A DNA stretch of 64,000 nucleotides, taken from Salinibius halmophilus (GTDB taxonomy: Bacteria > Pseudomonadota > Gammaproteobacteria > Pseudomonadales > Natronospirillaceae). The notes beneath the pieces were generated by a model. It was not told the origin of the DNA. It worked only from the letters and a program-made list of their open reading frames with translations, and searched no databases. Position 1 is the stretch's first letter, and the number at the start of each line of letters is the position of its first letter. This document shows, in pieces, positions 39,306 to 50,809 of this stretch. Both the position numbers and the translations under genes were made by a program. Location of the stretch: NCBI RefSeq assembly GCF_003577475.1, contig NZ_QPEP01000001.1, positions 17,830 to 81,829 of the forward strand, read 5' to 3'.

Positions 39306-40769
39306 TTAAACCAATACCACGTCAAACTGCCCCGGTGAATAAAGCGGTTCTACTCTGAACTGTATCGGCTTCTGGATAAAAAGCTCAAGGTCGGCAACAT
39401 TTGCCGACTCTTCATCCAGCAGGCGATCAACAACCTGCTGCGAAGCGAGCACTAGGTAACCATCACTATTATATGCCCGCTCCTCGCGTAAAATTTCGCG
39501 GAAGATCTCATAACAGACAGTTTGTGCTGTTTTAGTTCTGCCTCGCCCATCACAAGCCTTACACGGCTCGGTTAGAATATGCTCAAGGCTTTCCCGCGTT
39601 CGCTTGCGTGTCATCTCAACCAAACCTAACTCAGACACACCGGTCACCTTGGTTTTCGCATGATCACGCTCAAGCGTTTTTTCAAGCATTCTGAGCACTT
39701 GCCGCTGATGTTCAGTTTCTTCCATATCGATAAAATCGATAATAATGATGCCGCCTAAATTGCGCAGGCGAAGTTGACGTACCAGCGCCGTAACGGCTTC
39801 TAAGTTCGTTTTGAAGATGGTTTCTTCAAGGTTTCGATGACCAACAAACGCGCCAGTGTTGACATCAATCGTGGTCATTGCTTCGGTTTGGTCAATGATT
39901 AAATAGCCACCCGACTTCAACTCAACCTTGCGATCAAGCGCTTTTTGAATCTCGTCTTCTACCGAGTTCAAATCAAAAATTGGTCGTTCACCTGGGTAGT
40001 ACTCAAGTAGGTGCGCTACTTCTGGCGTGTACTTTTCAACAAACTCTTTGGCTTTTTGATAAGTTTCGCGAGAGTCTACGCGAATGCGCTCAACGTCTGG
40101 GCGAATCATATCGCGAGTAACTCGAGCATAAAGCGGCAAATCTTCATAGATAATACAGGGGGCAGAACCTACTTTGATTTTTTCGTTCAACGCACGCCAT
40201 AAGCGCTTCAGGTAGTTCATATCAGCTAGAATTTCACTGTCGCCGCAAGCTTCAGCCGCGGTGCGCACAATAAATCCACCGCTTATCTCTACCTCGGCTT
40301 TTGCTGCTTCTATGAGCCCCTTTAAACGTTCGCGCTCAGCCTCACCTTCGATACGCTGAGAAATACCAACGTGCTGACTGCCTGGCATGTAGACCAAGTA
40401 GCGTGAAGGAATCGCCAAATGTGTAGTGAGGCGTGCGCCCTTGGTGCCGATCGGATCTTTAGTGACCTGAGCAAGAAGCTGGTCGCCCTCACGCACAAGT
40501 TGATTAATTGGCGGTGCCTGGCGGTGATCTTCACCGGATTCGGGCGTGTAAATGTCGGAAGCGTGAATAAACGCAGCACGCTCCAAACCAATATCAACAA
40601 ACGCTGCCTGCATGCCTGGCAGTACGCGGACAATTTTGCCTAAATAAACATTGCCAACGTAGCCCTTGCCTTCATCACGCTCAACATACACTTCTTGTGC
40701 AACGCCGTTTTCGACAATGGCGACACGGGTCTCCATTGGTGTTACGTTGACTAATATTTCCGAATTCAT
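39306..40769 (-). CDS. rng: Ribonuclease G
   Basis: A 487-residue RNase of the E/G family, which processes the 5' end of 16S rRNA and decays some mRNAs. It has the S1 domain (about 38-125, GNVYLGKIVRVLPGMQAAFVD), the catalytic Asp in DVNTGAFVG and in IIIDFIDM, and the Zn-link Cys pair CKACDGRGR. The long RNase E C-terminal tail is absent. The ATG at 40769 overlaps the maf stop by 4 bases (ATGA), with GGAGG upstream; a start five codons earlier is less likely. Confidence 0.96.
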   Translation of the reverse strand: MNSEILVNVTPMETRVAIVENGVAQEVYVERDEGKGYVGNVYLGKIVRVLPGMQAAFVDIGLERAAFIHASDIYTPESGEDHRQAPPINQLVREGDQLLAQVTKDPIGTKGARLTTHLAIPSRYLVYMPGSQHVGISQRIEGEAERERLKGLIEAAKAEVEISGGFIVRTAAEACGDSEILADMNYLKRLWRALNEKIKVGSAPCIIYEDLPLYARVTRDMIRPDVERIRVDSRETYQKAKEFVEKYTPEVAHLLEYYPGERPIFDLNSVEDEIQKALDRKVELKSGGYLIIDQTEAMTTIDVNTGAFVGHRNLEETIFKTNLEAVTALVRQLRLRNLGGIIIIDFIDMEETEHQRQVLRMLEKTLERDHAKTKVTGVSELGLVEMTRKRTRESLEHILTEPCKACDGRGRTKTAQTVCYEIFREILREERAYNSDGYLVLASQQVVDRLLDEESANVADLELFIQKPIQFRVEPLYSPGQFDVVLV

Positions 40770-41344
40770 TGCCCCTCCTGCCACACAGGCACACCAGCCT
40801 GTTGCAGTAATTCTGCTGTTTCAAATAGTGGTAGGCCCATTACCGATGAGTAACTCCCCTGCATATTGGCCACCAACACAGCACCTAGCCCCTGAATAGC
40901 GTAACCGCCCGCTTTATCATGCGGTTCACCAGTTTGCCAATAACGTTCAAATAGCGCTCGATCGAAAGCTCGAAACCTAACTGTTGAGCGGCATAACCGC
41001 CAGTGCTCGCCTTGCCCGGAGATTACACAAATAGAAGTTAGAATGTCATGGTCACGCCCAGCCATACGCTGCCACATGGCCATCGCATCTTGTTTGTCGA
41101 CTGGCTTTAGTAAAATCTCACCGTCTAACACGCCACAGGTATCGCTGGCCAGTACAACCTGCTCACCCTTATAGGCTGCTCGAGCTTTTTCAACCGCCAT
41201 ACGAACAACATAGTCGTCAGCTAATTCACCAACATGTGGCGTTTCATCAATATCAACCGGTTGCTGACTATGCGCTACACCAATTTGTTTGAGTAGCTCA
41301 TGCCTTCTAGGTGATTGTGAAGCCAATACTAGTGAAACAGCCAT
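40766..41344 (-). CDS. maf: Maf/YhdE-type nucleotide pyrophosphatase
   Basis: A 192-residue Maf-family protein, which hydrolyses nucleotides such as dTTP and UTP or modified bases. The N-terminal LASQSPRRHELLKQIG, the DTCGVLDGEILLKP segment, and AGGYAIQGLGAVLVANMQGSYSSVMGLPL are the family motifs. The residues around the catalytic Asp (SDTCGV, instead of ADTVVV) differ slightly from the common form. The position between mreD and rng is the normal one in gammaproteobacteria. Confidence 0.94.
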   Translation of the reverse strand: MAVSLVLASQSPRRHELLKQIGVAHSQQPVDIDETPHVGELADDYVVRMAVEKARAAYKGEQVVLASDTCGVLDGEILLKPVDKQDAMAMWQRMAGRDHDILTSICVISGQGEHWRLCRSTVRFRAFDRALFERYWQTGEPHDKAGGYAIQGLGAVLVANMQGSYSSVMGLPLFETAELLQQAGVPVWQEGQ

Positions 41345-41354
41345 GATAAACTCG

Positions 41355-41846
41355 TTATTGAACTCTGAACTTCAACCGCAGCGTGTGCAGCACATTAAAT
41401 AACAGCGGCCAAACAAATAGGCTGACAGCTGCTGGCAATAAGTACCAGTAACCGGGCGCAACAACGCCGCTGGTAATACTGGCAATCCACTGGTTATAGA
41501 TAGAATAAACGCCTACCATCATGCCAACCACACCAGCTTGCTGAACACCTCGCCACATGCGCATGCGCTGCTGCAAGGTTGTGGTTATCCAAGCAATGGC
41601 AATTAGCCCAACCGCGTGCTGGCCAAGTAAGTCCATCATCAGCACATCAACACATAACCCTAATATAAGTGCTGTGACCGCACCAAATCGGTAAGGCAGC
41701 GCTAAAATCCAATACACCAACACCATCACTAACCAAGCTGGTCGCCATGCCATTACGGACTCAGGCAAGGGTACAACAGTGAGTAACAGTGCAATAAACA
41801 AGGTGCCGTATACCACCCATGAAGCATTACTGCGGCTGGCGTTCAT
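41355..41846 (-). CDS. mreD: Rod shape-determining protein MreD
   Basis: A 163-residue membrane protein with five or six hydrophobic segments and the conserved RFGAVTALILGLCVDVLMMDLLGQHAV stretch (residue range about 52-78). It is part of the elongasome with MreB and MreC. The ATG at 41846 lies behind GGAGG with six bases spacing, inside the end of mreC. The gene overlaps mreC by 20 bases. Confidence 0.92.
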   Translation of the reverse strand: MNASRSNASWVVYGTLFIALLLTVVPLPESVMAWRPAWLVMVLVYWILALPYRFGAVTALILGLCVDVLMMDLLGQHAVGLIAIAWITTTLQQRMRMWRGVQQAGVVGMMVGVYSIYNQWIASITSGVVAPGYWYLLPAAVSLFVWPLLFNVLHTLRLKFRVQ

Positions 41847-42672
41847 CAAGCACCTCCGCTGGATTCATTAACAAGATTACATGCCGCGAACGGTCTAAGG
41901 CAGCCGAAGGAATAGCGGCAACCGTGGCGAAGTCTCGTGCTGGATCATGCGATACACTTTTTACTGTGCCAACCGGATACCCTTCTGGAAAGCGCTGCCC
42001 TAAACCAGAGGTCACCAGTAAATCGCCTTCTTGAATATCGGCCGTATCTGGCACGTGCACCAATGTCAACTCGCCTAAACGCCCAGAACCCACAGCAATA
42101 GCTCGCACCCCGTTGCGGTTCACTTGTACCGGAATAGCGTGGTTGCGGTCGGCCACAAGCAATACTTGGCTTTGATAGGTTTCTACTTGCACAACCTGCC
42201 CCATTACACCACCAGAGTCCAGGATTGGCATGCCAAGTGTTACACCATCGGCTTTGCCGCGGTTAATCACAACTTGATGAGTGTAAGGATCAGGGTCCAA
42301 AGACAGAATTTCTGCCGCTAATACTCTCGCTTCTAGCTCCTCGCTGGCGCCGAGCAGCGCTCGCATTCGATCGTTTTCGGCTTGCAGGCTAGCCACCCGC
42401 TGATTTTGAACCTGAAGCACTCGGATACGAGCCTGCAGCGCTTCATTTTCGGTAATCAGCGCGTCATGTTCGGTCATGTAGGAGTCGATGTTATCGGCCA
42501 GCTCGCGCGGGGCGGTGAGTAACCAGCGAACAGGGGTGAGCGCCTGCCCTAGCACCTGGCGCACCGGGTCGGCGTAGTTGAGCACGTCGGCAATAAGAAG
42601 CAAAAGCGCAACAGCTAGAACGGAAAAAAGCCGGCGCCCATGCTCCGGCTCAGTACGAAATATACGTTTGAT
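41827..42672 (-). CDS. mreC: Rod shape-determining protein MreC, apparent ATC start
   Basis: MreC links the MreB cytoskeleton to periplasmic wall synthesis. The chain shows a basic N-terminus (KRIFRTEPEHGRRLF), a membrane helix, a coiled coil (about 60-95), and the beta-barrel region with HQVVINRGKADGVTLGMPIL. From the mreB stop (42690-42688) down to a TTG at 42603 there is no ATG, GTG, TTG or CTG in frame. A GGAGG (42684-42680) lies exactly 7 bases before an ATC codon (42672-42670), after which the typical MreC N-terminus is encoded. Starting at the TTG would remove the cytoplasmic part and most of the helix. The ATC start is therefore an inference from spacing and homology, giving 281 residues. 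Confidence 0.85.
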   Translation of the reverse strand: MKRIFRTEPEHGRRLFSVLAVALLLLIADVLNYADPVRQVLGQALTPVRWLLTAPRELADNIDSYMTEHDALITENEALQARIRVLQVQNQRVASLQAENDRMRALLGASEELEARVLAAEILSLDPDPYTHQVVINRGKADGVTLGMPILDSGGVMGQVVQVETYQSQVLLVADRNHAIPVQVNRNGVRAIAVGSGRLGELTLVHVPDTADIQEGDLLVTSGLGQRFPEGYPVGTVKSVSHDPARDFATVAAIPSAALDRSRHVILLMNPAEVLDERQPQ

Positions 42673-42687
42673 AACCCAGCCTCCAGA

Positions 42688-43767
<1,080 letters not shown>

Positions 43768-43904
43768 CTAGCAGTGGCAGGGATTTTGGGCAAGACAGAA
43801 ATGTGCTACTGTTCGTAGGTCGATTTTTAGGATTGGCGCACGCTGCGCTGAATAGCTGCCATTTTACACCTCAAAGTGGCAATAACCCACGGGAGTCTTT
43901 CAAT

Positions 43905-44192
43905 ATGAGCCTTGATCGCTCGCAGGTTGAAAACATCGCCATGCTTGCACGCATTGGCGTTGCAGAAAGCGAAATAGAAAATTACACCAAGTCGCTTAAT
44001 AGCATCTTGGATTTGGTAGACCAACTTCAGGCGGTAGACACAACTGGCGTAGAGCCTCTTGCCAACCCGCTTGACGCTACCCAACGACTACGCGCTGACG
44101 TAGTAACTGAAGTGAATCAGCGTGAGAAGTTCCAAAAAGTAGCCCCTAAAACCGAGGCAGGTTTGTACCTAGTGCCTCGAGTGGTTGAATAA
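43905..44192 (+). CDS. gatC: Glutamyl-tRNA(Gln)/aspartyl-tRNA(Asn) amidotransferase subunit C
   Basis: The 95-residue small subunit of the GatCAB amidotransferase. The start [19 protein letters not shown] and the later [22 protein letters not shown] are typical. The ATG at 43905 has GGGAG upstream; the frame extends 34 codons further but with no family resemblance. It is the first of gatC-gatA-gatB, with spacings of 17 and 14 bases. Confidence 0.95.
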   Translation: MSLDRSQVENIAMLARIGVAESEIENYTKSLNSILDLVDQLQAVDTTGVEPLANPLDATQRLRADVVTEVNQREKFQKVAPKTEAGLYLVPRVVE

Positions 44193-44209
44193 TCCAAGGA
44201 ATTTAAGCA

Positions 44210-45655
44210 ATGACCAATAAAACATTGGCAGAAATCGCTAAAGGCCTTGCCGATGGCGAATACTCAAGCGTAGAGATCACGCAAGCCTACCTCGATAAGA
44301 TCAAAGCAAAAGATGGTGAGATCAACAGCTACATCACTGTCACCGAAGAGTTAGCACTACAACAAGCGAAAGCAGCTGACGAGCGCCGCGCCGCTGGTCA
44401 AGCTGACTTGCTAACCGGTGTACCGATCGCGCACAAAGACATCTTCTGTACCGAAGGTGTGCGCACTAGCTGTGGCTCTAAGATGCTTGATAACTTTGAA
44501 GCACCTTACAACGCGACCGTAGTGGAAAAGTTGAATGCCGCCGGCACCGTCACACTAGGCAAAACCAACCTAGACGAGTTTGCGATGGGTAGCTCTACTG
44601 AATCAAGCTTCTATGGTGCTACGAAAAACCCATTTGACCTATCTCGCGTGCCCGGTGGTTCTTCTGGCGGTTCAGCTGCTGCGGTTGCTGCAGACCTAGC
44701 GCCAGGTTCAACCGGTACAGATACCGGTGGTTCAATTCGCCAGCCTGCTGCTTTTTGTGGCATCACAGGTATTAAACCAACTTATGGTCGTGTATCACGC
44801 TGGGGCATGATTGCCTATGGTTCGTCTTTAGACCAAGGCGGCCCAATGACGAAAACTGCCGAAGACGCAGCACTTATGCTGAACGTTATGGCTGGTTTTG
44901 ATAAGCGTGATTCAACATCTGTTGATGTTGAAGTGCCAGACTACACTACTGCACTTGGCAACAGCATCAAGGGTCTAAAAATTGGTTTACCAAAAGAGTA
45001 CTTTGGTGAAGGCCTAGACCCACGCATTGCTGAAGTTGTGCAAAACGCGGTTAAAGAGCTAGAGAAGCAAGGCGCGATCGTGAAAGAAATTTCACTACCT
45101 CGCACGCACCTAGCCATCCCTGCTTACTACATCATCGCACCAGCAGAGGCGAGCACTAACCTGTCGCGTTACGACGGTGTGCGCTACGGCTACCGCTGTG
45201 AAAACCCAGAAGACGTGATGGACTTGTTCCTCCGTACGCGTGCCGAAGGTTTTGGCATGGAAGTGAAGCGCCGCATCATGGTAGGGACTTACGCGCTGTC
45301 TGCTGGTTACTACGATGCGTACTACAACAAAGCACAGCAGCTACGTCGCTTAATCAAAGACGACTTTGTTGCGGCACTCAATGATGTCGACGTGATCATG
45401 GGCCCTGCCACGCCTAACCTACCTTGGGTAGCTGGCGAGAAAGATGCCGATCCGGTTTCTATGTACCTAGAAGACCTATACACCATCGCGGTGAACCTAG
45501 CGGGTCTACCAGGCATGTCGATTCCAGCCGGTATGGTTGACGGTTTACCAGTTGGTTTGCAAGTCATCGGTAACTACTTCGATGAAGCACGCCTGTTGAA
45601 CATTGGCCACCAGTTCCAGTTGGCAACTGACTGGCACACTAAAACCCCAGCCTAA
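44210..45655 (+). CDS. gatA: Glutamyl-tRNA(Gln)/aspartyl-tRNA(Asn) amidotransferase subunit A
   Basis: A 481-residue amidase-family subunit that releases ammonia from glutamine. The Ser-Ser-Lys triad is visible: Lys in [12 protein letters not shown], the Ser pair in [14 protein letters not shown] and [15 protein letters not shown]. Together with GatBC it converts mischarged Glu-tRNA(Gln) or Asp-tRNA(Asn) to the correct form. Confidence 0.98.
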   Translation: MTNKTLAEIAKGLADGEYSSVEITQAYLDKIKAKDGEINSYITVTEELALQQAKAADERRAAGQADLLTGVPIAHKDIFCTEGVRTSCGSKMLDNFEAPYNATVVEKLNAAGTVTLGKTNLDEFAMGSSTESSFYGATKNPFDLSRVPGGSSGGSAAAVAADLAPGSTGTDTGGSIRQPAAFCGITGIKPTYGRVSRWGMIAYGSSLDQGGPMTKTAEDAALMLNVMAGFDKRDSTSVDVEVPDYTTALGNSIKGLKIGLPKEYFGEGLDPRIAEVVQNAVKELEKQGAIVKEISLPRTHLAIPAYYIIAPAEASTNLSRYDGVRYGYRCENPEDVMDLFLRTRAEGFGMEVKRRIMVGTYALSAGYYDAYYNKAQQLRRLIKDDFVAALNDVDVIMGPATPNLPWVAGEKDADPVSMYLEDLYTIAVNLAGLPGMSIPAGMVDGLPVGLQVIGNYFDEARLLNIGHQFQLATDWHTKTPA

Positions 45656-45669
45656 GCGGAGGACCTAAG

Positions 45670-47103
45670 ATGGAATGGGAAATCGTAATCGGGTTGGAAA
45701 TTCACGTTCAGCTTTCAACCGACACTAAAATTTTCTCTGGCACCAGCACTGCGTTTGGCCAAGCCCCAAACACACAGGCGAGCGCTATTTGTTTAGCCAT
45801 GCCTGGTGTATTGCCAGTATTTAACGAAAAAGCGCTATTCAAAGCCGTGCAGTTTGGTCTAGCGATCGACGCTGAAATTGGCAAAACTTCGCGCTTCGAC
45901 CGTAAAAACTACTTCTACCCAGATAGCCCGAAAGGCTACCAGATCACCCAGATGGACTACCCAATTGTTGGTCTAGGTGAAGTAGAAATCGTTATGGACG
46001 ATGGCAGCACTCGCAAGATTGGCGTGACCCGCGCTCACCTTGAAGAAGATGCGGGTAAATCGCTGCACGAAGATTTCGAAGGCATGTCAGGTATCGACTT
46101 AAACCGTGCTGGCACACCACTGCTAGAAATCGTTTCTGAGCCAGACCTGCGCAGCGCCAAAGAAGCCGTTGCTTACCTGAAGAAGATGCACAGCATCATC
46201 ACCTACATTGGTGTGTCTGACGGTAACATGGCCGAAGGCTCAATGCGCTGTGACGCCAACGTTTCTGTGCGCCCGAAAGGCCAGAAAGAGTTTGGTACAC
46301 GCACCGAAATTAAGAACGTTAACTCGTTCCGTTTCGTTGAAAAAGCGATCAACTACGAAGTACAGCGCCATATCGACATCATCGAAGATGGCGGCGAAAT
46401 CGTACAGGAAACTCGCTTGTACGATTCAGAGCTGGACGAAACACGCAGCATGCGCTCTAAAGAAGTAGCAAACGACTACCGCTACTTCCCAGAGCCAGAC
46501 TTGCTTCCAGTTGTCATCGACGACGAGTACATCGAAGCAGCTCGCAAGTCATTACCTGAACTGCCCGATGCAAAACGTGATCGCTTTATGAGCGAACACG
46601 GCCTGTCTGAGTACGATGCAACGGTATTGTCTTCGGGCCGTGCCATTGCCGACTACTATGAAGCGGTTGTTGCTGGCTGCAAAGAGCCTAAGCTAGCCGC
46701 GAACTGGGTAATGGGTGACCTGTCGGCGCAGATGAACAAGTTCAACGTTGAATTTGAAAACTGCCCAGTACCAGCAGAGCAACTGGCACTAATGATTGCT
46801 CGTATCACTGACGAAACCATCTCGGGCCGCCAAGCGAAGACTGTCTTCGAATGCTTGTGGAACCAAGAAGGTGAAGTGGACGCAATCATCGAAGCCAAAG
46901 GCTTGAAGCAGGTTTCTGATACGGGTGCAATTGAAGCAATCATTGACGAAGTGATTGCCAACAACCCAGGTCAGGTTGAGCAATACCGTGGTGGTAAAGA
47001 CAAGCTATTTGGCTTCTTCGTTGGTCAAACAATGAAGGCATCAAAAGGCCAAGCAAACCCGGCGGTTGTGAACGAACTATTGAAGAAAAAGCTCGACGCC
47101 TAA
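45670..47103 (+). CDS. gatB: Glutamyl-tRNA(Gln)/aspartyl-tRNA(Asn) amidotransferase subunit B
   Basis: A 477-residue kinase-like subunit that binds the tRNA and activates the acyl group with ATP. Motifs include [52 protein letters not shown] and the C-terminal tail domain with NKFNVEF. It is the last gene of the operon; a terminator follows at 47122. Confidence 0.98.
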   Translation: MEWEIVIGLEIHVQLSTDTKIFSGTSTAFGQAPNTQASAICLAMPGVLPVFNEKALFKAVQFGLAIDAEIGKTSRFDRKNYFYPDSPKGYQITQMDYPIVGLGEVEIVMDDGSTRKIGVTRAHLEEDAGKSLHEDFEGMSGIDLNRAGTPLLEIVSEPDLRSAKEAVAYLKKMHSIITYIGVSDGNMAEGSMRCDANVSVRPKGQKEFGTRTEIKNVNSFRFVEKAINYEVQRHIDIIEDGGEIVQETRLYDSELDETRSMRSKEVANDYRYFPEPDLLPVVIDDEYIEAARKSLPELPDAKRDRFMSEHGLSEYDATVLSSGRAIADYYEAVVAGCKEPKLAANWVMGDLSAQMNKFNVEFENCPVPAEQLALMIARITDETISGRQAKTVFECLWNQEGEVDAIIEAKGLKQVSDTGAIEAIIDEVIANNPGQVEQYRGGKDKLFGFFVGQTMKASKGQANPAVVNELLKKKLDA

Positions 47104-47121
47104 TAGGCACCTCATTAAAAC

Positions 47122-47149
47122 AAACCGCGCCAACGAGCGCGGTTTTTTT
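47122..47149 (+). terminator. gatCAB terminator
   Basis: AAACCGCGC (47122-47130) and GCGCGGTTT (47137-47145) form a 9-bp stem with a 6-base loop, followed by T to 47149. It touches the stop codon of the convergent cyclase gene and may also serve it. Confidence 0.92.
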
Positions 47150-48789
47150 ACGCCCGTACAATCGTGTTTTTACCATTATCCTTGGCCTTTAATAGGGCAT
47201 TATCCGCCCGCTTATACGCATGCAACCATCCTTCTTCAGGGTCAATTTTCGCAACCCCCATACTAATGGTGGCGCCAAATAGAGAGTCGGCCGCGCCATT
47301 TATAGCATCAATTAAATCATCGGCTAAGCGACAGCTCACCATGTCATCGCACTGAGCAACAATTAAAAACTCATCCCCACCCCAGCGCGCCAAAATATCT
47401 TCGCCTCGTAACCGACTCTGCAACGTACCGGCAATGGCTTTTAGCACCGCATCACCGGTTGGGTGGCCCAGGGTATCATTGATGTTTTTAAAGCTATCCA
47501 CATCAATAATCATCAAAGTAAACACTTCGCTACTGCGCAGTGACCGGCTAATCACTTGATCAAGCATTGGCTCTGCCGCGTGGCGATTTAACACAGACGT
47601 TAACCGATCGATCGTGGCCAATTCATGTAAATGTTCGTTCGCCTCTCGTAACTGTACTTGCAAGGCCGTTAAGGCTCTTGCTTTATAGGTCAGCTCGACA
47701 CTAATTTTTTGTTGGCGCCAAAGGGCGACCATAAAAAACGCAGCGCCGCCAAAAACAAACCAAAGCGTAAAGGCTATTTGCTGATGATATTTTTGAGTAA
47801 ATGACAATGGCTCATTGACGACGATCGCACCGAGCGACTCGTAGTTAAGCTTCAAACGATTTATCACGCCGCCATCAAGAATAGAGCGAACCGCTAAGTA
47901 ATCATCCTCTGTTTGTAATGTGCCCGCAGCATAATCCTTGACCGCTGCTACCACACTATTTGCAATGGTATCGGTATCTTGCATGTTACCTCCTACCACT
48001 CCAGCCCCAATGAAACTTGAGTAAAAAAACGTATATAGGCGTAACGGTATTAGCGGCAACTTGCTCGATATAGTGACGCGGGATAACAGATCTACCAGAT
48101 GGTTCGGTAAACACCGCAGTATAAAATATGGCGGTATCAGCTGCTAAATTGGCAACCTGGTCAATCGAGTTAGCAAGGGAGTAATCCTGCCAATACTCAA
48201 ACGTGATCTGGCTTTGTTGTAAATTCTTTTCCAGCTCATCTTTAACCAGGTTGGTAAACGCTGTGTCCTCACCAATGACAACAACTTTCTTGAGGTTTGG
48301 CTGATGCGCCCTTGCAAATGCTAGGTTTCTCACTACCGCCATTTGAAAATCAGGCGTTAACATCACATCATGCGCGTCAATCTCAAAACTGTCGGTTGCG
48401 CTATAAACCGCTAGACCAGCATTGGCAAACAAGGTATCGCGGTAGTTCAGCACAAACTCGGTTGCAGAGTTGTTCATCCCAACAACAACATCAAACTGAT
48501 CGAGTTCATATTTAGCCGACAAATACGTCGACCATACATCATCGCTAACATTAGGTAAGCGCTGCGTATCCAAGTACTCAACAAAAAAGTCAATGCCGCG
48601 ACCGTAACGAATCAAGCCACCATCAATTGCTCTTTGAAAGGGCATATGGGGATTGGTGCCATGAATGACCAGCACAGTAGTGGCACTAGCGAGAGAGCTG
48701 ACTGATAAAAGCAAAATAAATAAGATACGCAAAACGGCGTCACTCAAGCATTGAATAACCTCACTATAGCCAAGATTTTGCCTGAACAC
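47148..48789 (-). pseudogene. Frameshifted diguanylate cyclase with ABC-binding-like sensor
   Basis: Two overlapping frames together match the complete paralogue just upstream. The first frame (48789 to a stop at 47986) encodes a signal peptide and a periplasmic ABC_sub_bind-like sensor. It follows the paralogue until IYVF and then runs into unrelated sequence (LLKFHWGWSGRR, stop). The second frame resumes with YSSFIGAGVVGG and continues through the end of the sensor, a membrane helix and a GGDEF domain (RWGGDEF, with the I-site RGED five residues before it). The break is a run of seven A on the plus strand at 48023-48029; six would restore one frame. It could be a true mutation, phase variation or a sequence error. 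If intact, it would be an active c-di-GMP synthase. Confidence 0.8.
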
Positions 48790-48792
48790 TTT

Positions 48793-50466
48793 TCAGCCCA
48801 TACTGAAAGATTTAGTCGAGGCAAACTTAACGTTATTCTTGCCGGTAGATTTCACCTGGTATAAGGCCTCGTCGGCTTGTTTAAATGCATGCTCCCAGGT
48901 TTCGCCGTTTTTAAGGGGTGCACCACCAATACTAATGGTAATACGAGGCTCAACGAGTGCTTGCTCAATAGTTCGACACAAGCTTTTCGCAACGGCAGCA
49001 GCACCTTCAAGCTCAGTATTGCTAAGTAAAACCACAAACTCTTCACCACCCCAGCGCGCTACCATATCGCTATCGCGAACGCCTTTAACTAGTGCATTCG
49101 ATACACCAACTATCGCTTTATCTCCCACGTCATGACCGAATTTGTCGTTGACTTGTTTAAAGTCATCAATATCCACAATAAGCAGCACTGCAGGCGTGTG
49201 GTAACGACGCAAACGACTAATGGCTTCTTGCAACATGGGCTCAGCAGCTTGCCGGTTGAGCAAGCCAGTTAATGAGTCGTACAAAGCTAGCTCTTGTAGC
49301 CGCTCGTTGGCGATGGTTAGTTCAGACTTCAACCGATTAAGTAAGATGTTCTTCTGCTTCAGCTGCAGGTTGTACCAGCGCTGATAAAGTAGCCAAGCAA
49401 TAAACAAAACCAGTGCAGTAGCTAGTGCAACGAACAACAACTCAAACAACTTCGGATACTTTTCAACTAAGCTCTTTGGTTCATTCAGCATTAGTGCGCC
49501 AGCCGGTAACCTACTAGGATCCAACCGGAAAGACTTCATGGCGGATGCATCAAACATTGGCACTTCAGCACGATACTCTCTACTCAATCGAGCATCTTCG
49601 AGTAGGTCGATACCAGCATTCATCATTGTTTGTGCAACGAGCTCGGAATCGAACAAGTAGCCGCCAATGGCACCGGTCTCCATGAAACTGCTATAAAGTG
49701 TATATACAGGTGCAGATGACAATTCAACGACACGCCTAGCAACCTGCTTGGGTACATATTGATTACCTTTGGTATCGGAGAATACCAGCGACATAAAAAT
49801 TGCTGATGAGCTTGGCAAAGACAATACTGCTGACTCCATTTCTTCCAATGTAAATCGGCGCATCACCTCTACTTGAACGCTAGAACCTTCAAATACTTGC
49901 CTAATGCTGTCATCAATTTCGCGGTCAACAAACGTAGGCCCTTCGATAATAAGCACGTTAGTTAACTCTGGCTGCAAGGTGTGGGCAACTTGCATGGTTT
50001 GCTGCACCGACGCACCAAAGTCGGGCGAAATAAGTGCTTCGGTTTCCGCCAAAGGGATGTCGAGCATGCTGTAGTGCACTCTAATCTCGCTAATGCGATT
50101 AAACACCTCTTCGTGGTCTTTCACCAACAAACTTGCAGCACTAGAATTTAGCAGGATGAAATCGATTCCCTGCCCCTCATAACGCTCAAGTAGATATTCA
50201 ACAAAGCTGTCTTGTGACTGATGGGAAAGGCGCTCGGCATCTAGGTACTCATTAAACAGCACTACATCTTGCTGCGGCCAATCCAGTACCCCATTGGTAA
50301 ACCCCTCAACCCAAGGCAAGTGACTCTCGTACGAATGTACTGCCAATACTCGCAACTGCGCCTGTGCTTGGCTAGCAGCTAGTACACCCAACCCCAACAG
50401 CAGAATCACTGACAGTGGTTGGTGCCACTTAATTGAATACCCTATCCTCACAGAAATTAGCTCCAT
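48793..50466 (-). CDS. Diguanylate cyclase with periplasmic ABC-binding-like sensor
   Basis: A protein of about 557 residues. A signal peptide (to about ASQAQA) is followed by a periplasmic domain like the ABC-transporter substrate-binding family PF04392 (LRVLAVHSYESHLPWVEGF). Then come a membrane helix (about 350-370), a short coiled coil and a C-terminal GGDEF domain. The active site is RWGGEEF and the product-inhibition site RDSD is five residues upstream. It makes c-di-GMP in response to an unknown ligand. The start is uncertain: ATG at 50466 or GTG at 50451, the latter with GGAG nine bases upstream. The frameshifted paralogue follows directly. Confidence 0.85.
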   Translation of the reverse strand: MELISVRIGYSIKWHQPLSVILLLGLGVLAASQAQAQLRVLAVHSYESHLPWVEGFTNGVLDWPQQDVVLFNEYLDAERLSHQSQDSFVEYLLERYEGQGIDFILLNSSAASLLVKDHEEVFNRISEIRVHYSMLDIPLAETEALISPDFGASVQQTMQVAHTLQPELTNVLIIEGPTFVDREIDDSIRQVFEGSSVQVEVMRRFTLEEMESAVLSLPSSSAIFMSLVFSDTKGNQYVPKQVARRVVELSSAPVYTLYSSFMETGAIGGYLFDSELVAQTMMNAGIDLLEDARLSREYRAEVPMFDASAMKSFRLDPSRLPAGALMLNEPKSLVEKYPKLFELLFVALATALVLFIAWLLYQRWYNLQLKQKNILLNRLKSELTIANERLQELALYDSLTGLLNRQAAEPMLQEAISRLRRYHTPAVLLIVDIDDFKQVNDKFGHDVGDKAIVGVSNALVKGVRDSDMVARWGGEEFVVLLSNTELEGAAAVAKSLCRTIEQALVEPRITISIGGAPLKNGETWEHAFKQADEALYQVKSTGKNNVKFASTKSFSMG

Positions 50467-50809
50467 GCTCATTAGCGCCATGCAGTTTAGCTTACAAGCA
50501 TAAAAACACAGCATATAACGGCCATAATGTTGTTTTTTTTGTTTAACAGACGATCAAATCCCTTGAACATTTAGTCAATTCACACTATGTTTGCCGCACT
50601 AAATTTAACTAGGTGAAGAGGAGCTTTTCACCTAGCTGCGGAACAACGCATTGAATACGGTTACTACCAGTGCTGCATAGGTTGAAGCATTGGGAGCTTG
50701 CCGTATTTTTTCGTTTACTTGGCACAAACCACAGGTTGGCATACCAATTGTGTAGGTTTATGCCGTATAATGTGCCGCGTTTTTTGAAACCTGAAAGCCG
50801 AGAGCAGCA
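50467..50809. promoter_or_regulatory. Divergent control region between the cyclase genes and fusA2
   Basis: No gene is recognised. A 9-bp inverted repeat, CTAGGTGAA (50609-50617) and TTCACCTAG (50627-50635), with a 9-base gap could be an operator for either side. A perfect -10 box TATAAT lies at 50766-50771, 38 bases before the fusA2 start, but no good -35 is seen at standard spacing. Confidence 0.45.

Noticed and set aside
42600..42603. TTG at 42603 as the mreC start
   Set aside because: It lacks a ribosome site at the right spacing and would remove the basic N-terminus and much of the membrane helix that all MreC proteins need.
48023..48034. Programmed -1 frameshift at the U UUU UUA heptamer in the cyclase mRNA
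   Set aside because: The heptamer is in the right phase for -1 slipping, but the -1 frame ends within about ten codons; a +1 shift is needed to reach the GGDEF frame.
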